The position numbers were made by a program, and so were the translations under genes. A stretch of DNA of 56,694 nt, from assembly GCA_024637215.1 (NCBI GenBank), contig JAGXFM010000049.1:1-56694 (forward strand), read 5' to 3'. Shown one piece after another: positions 54,108 through 56,694 of this stretch. Source of the DNA: Sulfuricurvum sp. Lineage in GTDB: Bacteria; Campylobacterota; Campylobacteria; Campylobacterales; Sulfurimonadaceae. Position 1 is the first letter of the stretch, and each line of letters starts with the position of its first letter. The notes beneath the pieces were generated by a model. The model saw only the letters and a program-made list of their open reading frames with translations, did no database searches and was not told the origin of the DNA.

Positions 54108-55315
54108 TTTGGAATGCCTTTATCTTAGCACTAAGAGAGATACGCCGTAGCGCCATGCGCTCGATTCTAACAACACTGGGGATTGTGATCGGGGTAGCAT
54201 CGGTTATCGCAATGGTAATGCTAGGAGATGCCACCACCGCATATGTCTCCAACAGTATCTCCAAACTGGGGACGAATATGCTGATCCTCCGCCCCGGGCA
54301 AGATCGCAAAGGACCGCGCAGTGAAGATACTACGGCAAAACGTTTTACTCATGATGACGTGCAAGCGATTCACAGAGAAATCAGTGATATTCGAGGAGTC
54401 GCTCCGATAGGTTCTAAAGGGGTACAAGCCGTCTATGGAAACCAAAACTACTCTACCACAATCGATGGCAGCGATAATGACTACTTCACCGTTAAAGATT
54501 GGGTTTTTGCATCGGGGCGAATATTTACCCCCGCAGAGTTGCAAGCGGGAAAATCGGTTTGTATTATTGGAGAGACGGTACATAAAGAACTTTTTGGTGA
54601 GCAAGATCCTATCGGTGCTTCGATCCGACTGGGAAGTTTTTCGTGCCAAGTGATCGGACTGCTCAACTCTAAAGGCTCTTCAATGTTCGGAATGGATCAG
54701 GATGATATTATCGTTGTTCCGATTCGACTTCTCCAGCGGCGCGTTAGCGGAAACCAAGAGATATCAATGATTCTCGTCTCCGCCTCGTCGCCAGCCGTGA
54801 TCGAAAATGTTAAAGCCTCACTCACCGCCCTCTTTCAAGAGCGCCGCCGTATCAAAATGGGAGAAGAAGACGATTTTAGCGTTCGCGATATGCGTGAAAT
54901 GGTACAAACCCTCACCTCGACTACAAAAATGCTGACCCTTCTTTTGGGTGCCGTCGCGACCATCAGCCTCCTCGTCGGAGGGATTGGGATTATGAATATC
55001 ATGCTAGTCTCCGTCACCGAGCGAACGAGAGAAATAGGAATACGCCTCGCCATCGGAGCATTGGAGCGTGAAGTATTACTCCAATTTTTGGTTGAAGCAA
55101 TCGTCCTCTCCTCACTAGGAGGGGTGATCGGAGTCGTTTTAGGGCTCAGTTTCGGGATTGGAATCAGTCTCTTTTTTGATCTTCCACTGGTATTTAACAC
55201 CTCCATTGTCCTTATTGCTTTTTTATTCTCAACGTTGGTAGGAATTGTTTTCGGCTATTTCCCTGCACGCAAAGCGGCCCGACTTAACCCTATCGATGCT
55301 TTACGGTATGAATAA
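54104..55315 (+). CDS. MacB-type permease (FtsX-like)
   Basis: The 403-aa permease has a first helix at about 20–45 (ILTTLGIVIGVASVIAMVML), a periplasmic MacB core domain (about 50–245) and three C-terminal helices (about 280–395; FtsX-like VGGIGIMNIMLVSVTERTRE). It forms the membrane part of a mechanotransmission pump that drives periplasmic substrates through TolC, here split from its ATPase. Substrate unknown; macrolides, peptides or lipid-like compounds are known for the family. The gene ends the operon. Confidence 0.93.
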   Translation: MIWNAFILALREIRRSAMRSILTTLGIVIGVASVIAMVMLGDATTAYVSNSISKLGTNMLILRPGQDRKGPRSEDTTAKRFTHDDVQAIHREISDIRGVAPIGSKGVQAVYGNQNYSTTIDGSDNDYFTVKDWVFASGRIFTPAELQAGKSVCIIGETVHKELFGEQDPIGASIRLGSFSCQVIGLLNSKGSSMFGMDQDDIIVVPIRLLQRRVSGNQEISMILVSASSPAVIENVKASLTALFQERRRIKMGEEDDFSVRDMREMVQTLTSTTKMLTLLLGAVATISLLVGGIGIMNIMLVSVTERTREIGIRLAIGALEREVLLQFLVEAIVLSSLGGVIGVVLGLSFGIGISLFFDLPLVFNTSIVLIAFLFSTLVGIVFGYFPARKAARLNPIDALRYE

Positions 55316-55354
55316 AATGTCGATATTACTTTACACAGATGAAAAGGAGTTATG

Positions 55355-55918
55355 ATGCAAGTCGGAACCGGAACATCGATTAATCCCTACACTCAAAGCG
55401 GCATGGCATTAAGCGAAAAAGAGACACAGGAATTCAAATCCAAGATCCAAAGCGGTGAGATATCGGGAAAAACTCTCTCTCAAGCCTATCTGGTCGAATA
55501 CTCTCTTAAAATTGAGCGTTATTCTTCGAACAATCTCCAAGCCCAAAGTGCTCCGTTTGATATTGCCAAAGTGAAAGATATCCTTAGCTCCATCGATTTT
55601 GAAGCAATCGGCTATACCGGTAAAGCGATTGCCGATATGACCCCCGACGAAGCCAAAGCGTTAGTGAGCGAAGAAGGATATTTCGGCGTCACCCAGACAT
55701 CGGACCGCTTAGCTAACTTCGTATTAAGCGGCGGAGGTGATGATGTCGAACGTCTTCAAGCGGGAAGGGAAGGGATTATTAGCGGATTCAATGAAGCTGA
55801 AAAAATGTGGGGAGGTAAACTTCCCGATATTTCCTATGAGACCCTTGAAAAAGCTCTTGCAAAAATCGATGAGAAAATCACCGCGCTCGGCGGTAAAATT
55901 TTAGATACAACGGTATAA
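55355..55918 (+). CDS. Conserved Campylobacterota protein, unknown
   Basis: The 187-aa soluble protein has no signal peptide. I do not recognise a domain with certainty; similar proteins in this class have been labelled hydrogenase-4 component G, a name I doubt here because no hydrogenase genes are near. Features are a serine-rich start (GTGTSINPYTQSGMALSEKE), GYTGKAIADMTPDEAKALVS and a helical end. The second of two adjacent ATGs is chosen because AAGGAG then lies 5 bases upstream. Confidence 0.7.
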   Translation: MQVGTGTSINPYTQSGMALSEKETQEFKSKIQSGEISGKTLSQAYLVEYSLKIERYSSNNLQAQSAPFDIAKVKDILSSIDFEAIGYTGKAIADMTPDEAKALVSEEGYFGVTQTSDRLANFVLSGGGDDVERLQAGREGIISGFNEAEKMWGGKLPDISYETLEKALAKIDEKITALGGKILDTTV

Positions 55919-55924
55919 GCTACT

Positions 55925-55954
55925 GATCCTTTTGGCATAGCGACCAAAGGGATC
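55925..55954 (+). terminator. Hairpin after the 187-aa protein gene
   Basis: GATCCTTTTGG and CCAAAGGGATC form an 11-bp stem (one T-G pair) with an 8-base loop, beginning 6 bases after the stop codon. No T-run follows; TAAAAATT follows. It may end or stabilise the transcript. Confidence 0.55.
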
Positions 55955-55996
55955 TAAAAATTACTCCTAATTACCCAGAATCACTTCATCGAAACG

Positions 55997-56005
55997 TGTT
56001 ATAAT
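55997..56005 (+). promoter_or_regulatory. Extended -10 promoter of CHASE-sensor gene
   Basis: TGT followed by a perfect TATAAT lies 46 bases before the ATG at 56052. It has the same form as the box at 7462–7470. Confidence 0.6.
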
Positions 56006-56051
56006 ATTCAATTATTACCCTATTGATGAGGGTATGGGTGTAAGGTTTTTT

Positions 56052-56675
56052 ATGACTACGGTTTCTTCCTCTTCTCCTCCGTCTCCAACACATAACTATC
56101 GTCTCAATGAATGGAGTATAGGGATACTTGTTTTCTGTATTACCACGCTTATATCTGCAGGGATAATTTGGCATTTTGATGATATGCATATCGAGAAGAC
56201 AAAGCATAAGGTCAAAGCTATCTCCGACAAAAATATATTCTATTTACATAAAAATATCGATCAAATCATGGCCCTTAGCTATCTTATCGCTTCCACCGTT
56301 TTGGAAGACGGAAGTGTCAATAATTTTGAATTTATTGCCGAAAAAGTTATTGCCCATTACCCCTTGGTTTCTGAAATAGCCCTTGCACCCGAAGGTATCA
56401 TTAATCGTGCGATCCCTCTTCACGGAAACGAAAAAGCAATCGGGTTCAATCTGTTCACCGATCCACAACAACAGGCTGAAGCATTCATGGCACGCGAAAG
56501 CGGAAAACTTACCCTCGCAGGACCCTTGCAATTAGTGCAAGGGGGAGAGGGAATTGTCGGACGTATGCCTATTTTTAGAGGTGCCGATAAAAAATTTTGG
56601 GGATTTGTCCTTATCGTTATCCCTTTTCCCGAAATTCTTCAGATAAATACGTTACAAACCCTCTCTCTCAACGGA
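56052..56675 (+). CDS. CHASE-domain membrane sensor (truncated at contig end)
   Basis: The frame from ATG 56052 is open to the window end, giving about 208 genuine residues. One N-terminal membrane helix (about 19–40, WSIGILVFCITTLISAGIIW) is followed by a periplasmic CHASE domain: LVSEIALAPEGIINRAIPL, IGFNLFTDPQQQAEAF, LAGPLQLVQGGEGIVGRMPI and WGFVLIVIPF. CHASE domains sense small molecules and sit ahead of histidine kinase, GGDEF or EAL modules, which are missing here. Residues coded after 56675 come from adapter sequence. Confidence 0.85.
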
Positions 56676-56694
56676 CTGTCTCTTATACACATCT
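56676..56694 (+). other. Untrimmed Nextera/Tn5 mosaic-end adapter
   Basis: The last 19 bases, CTGTCTCTTATACACATCT, are exactly the Tn5 mosaic-end sequence used as sequencing adapter in Nextera libraries. They reach the very last base of the window. This is library sequence, not genomic DNA. Confidence 0.97.

Overview
The window is chromosomal DNA of a Campylobacterota (Epsilonproteobacteria) bacterium. Protein style, the TonB/ferritin/desulforubrerythrin set, a HP0242-type DUF2018 protein and two gene orders I know from Campylobacter jejuni (serA–membrane protein–rpsA–ispH–aroA–pheT–pheS–HIT, and FtsL-like–rsmH–ppiD–ftsA–ftsZ) support this. Base composition is moderate, which by memory fits a Sulfuricurvum-like genome better than very AT-rich relatives; that placement is inference. 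The last 19 bases are the Tn5 mosaic end used as Nextera adapter, so the window's right end is a contig end with untrimmed adapter. The left end breaks inside an 18-bp tandem repeat.

Layout. 1–7.5 kb (minus): a type I secretion locus (TolC with a C-terminal Sel1-like extension, LapB-type ABC exporter, HlyD adaptor, LuxR-type regulator, unknown protein) running into the 5' end of a large repeat adhesin with a LapA-like retention module. 7.6–17.3 kb (minus): the conserved serA–rpsA–ispH–aroA–pheT–pheS block with a hemerythrin inserted. 17.5–20.1 kb: HIT protein (plus), then OsmC, argH and a cytochrome c (minus). 20.2–33.2 kb (minus): a tightly packed run with rsmH, FtsL-like protein, an RND pump, DUF2018, an exported protein, polyprenyl synthase, hemA, proS, FxsA, a Dsb-like protein, hemC and a UbiD-type menaquinone decarboxylase; this joins haem, quinone and envelope functions. 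33.2–39.6 kb: a class II aldolase-like gene, bioA (minus), then ppiD-like–ftsA–ftsZ–J-domain gene (plus). 39.6–40.5 kb: an AT-rich accessory gene between 53-bp direct repeats, then palindromic intergenic repeats. 40.5–44 kb (minus): MlaF-like ATPase, DUF4149, prmC, M48 protease and a small membrane protein.

44–48.5 kb is an iron and peroxide island: a TonB receptor behind a HemP-like small gene with Fur-box-like operators, ferritin, a DUF2325 protein, desulforubrerythrin and a 52-aa Cys protein. A pair of matching inverted repeats lies between the DUF2325 gene and the desulforubrerythrin gene. 48.5–49.9 kb is an accessory patch with a broken gene carrying a HEPN-like Rx4H motif next to a ParE/RelE toxin–antitoxin pair. 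50–55.3 kb holds a periplasmic rhodanese and a TolC–MacA–MacB tripartite pump with MacB split into ATPase and permease. The window ends with a 188-aa protein and a truncated CHASE-domain sensor. No rRNA, tRNA, CRISPR array or insertion sequence was seen. The best candidates for undescribed biology are the twin operator at 47.5 kb, the HemP leader arrangement at 46.4 kb, the repeat-flanked gene at 39.7–40.3 kb, and the unknown gene plus degenerate regulator in the adhesin export operon.
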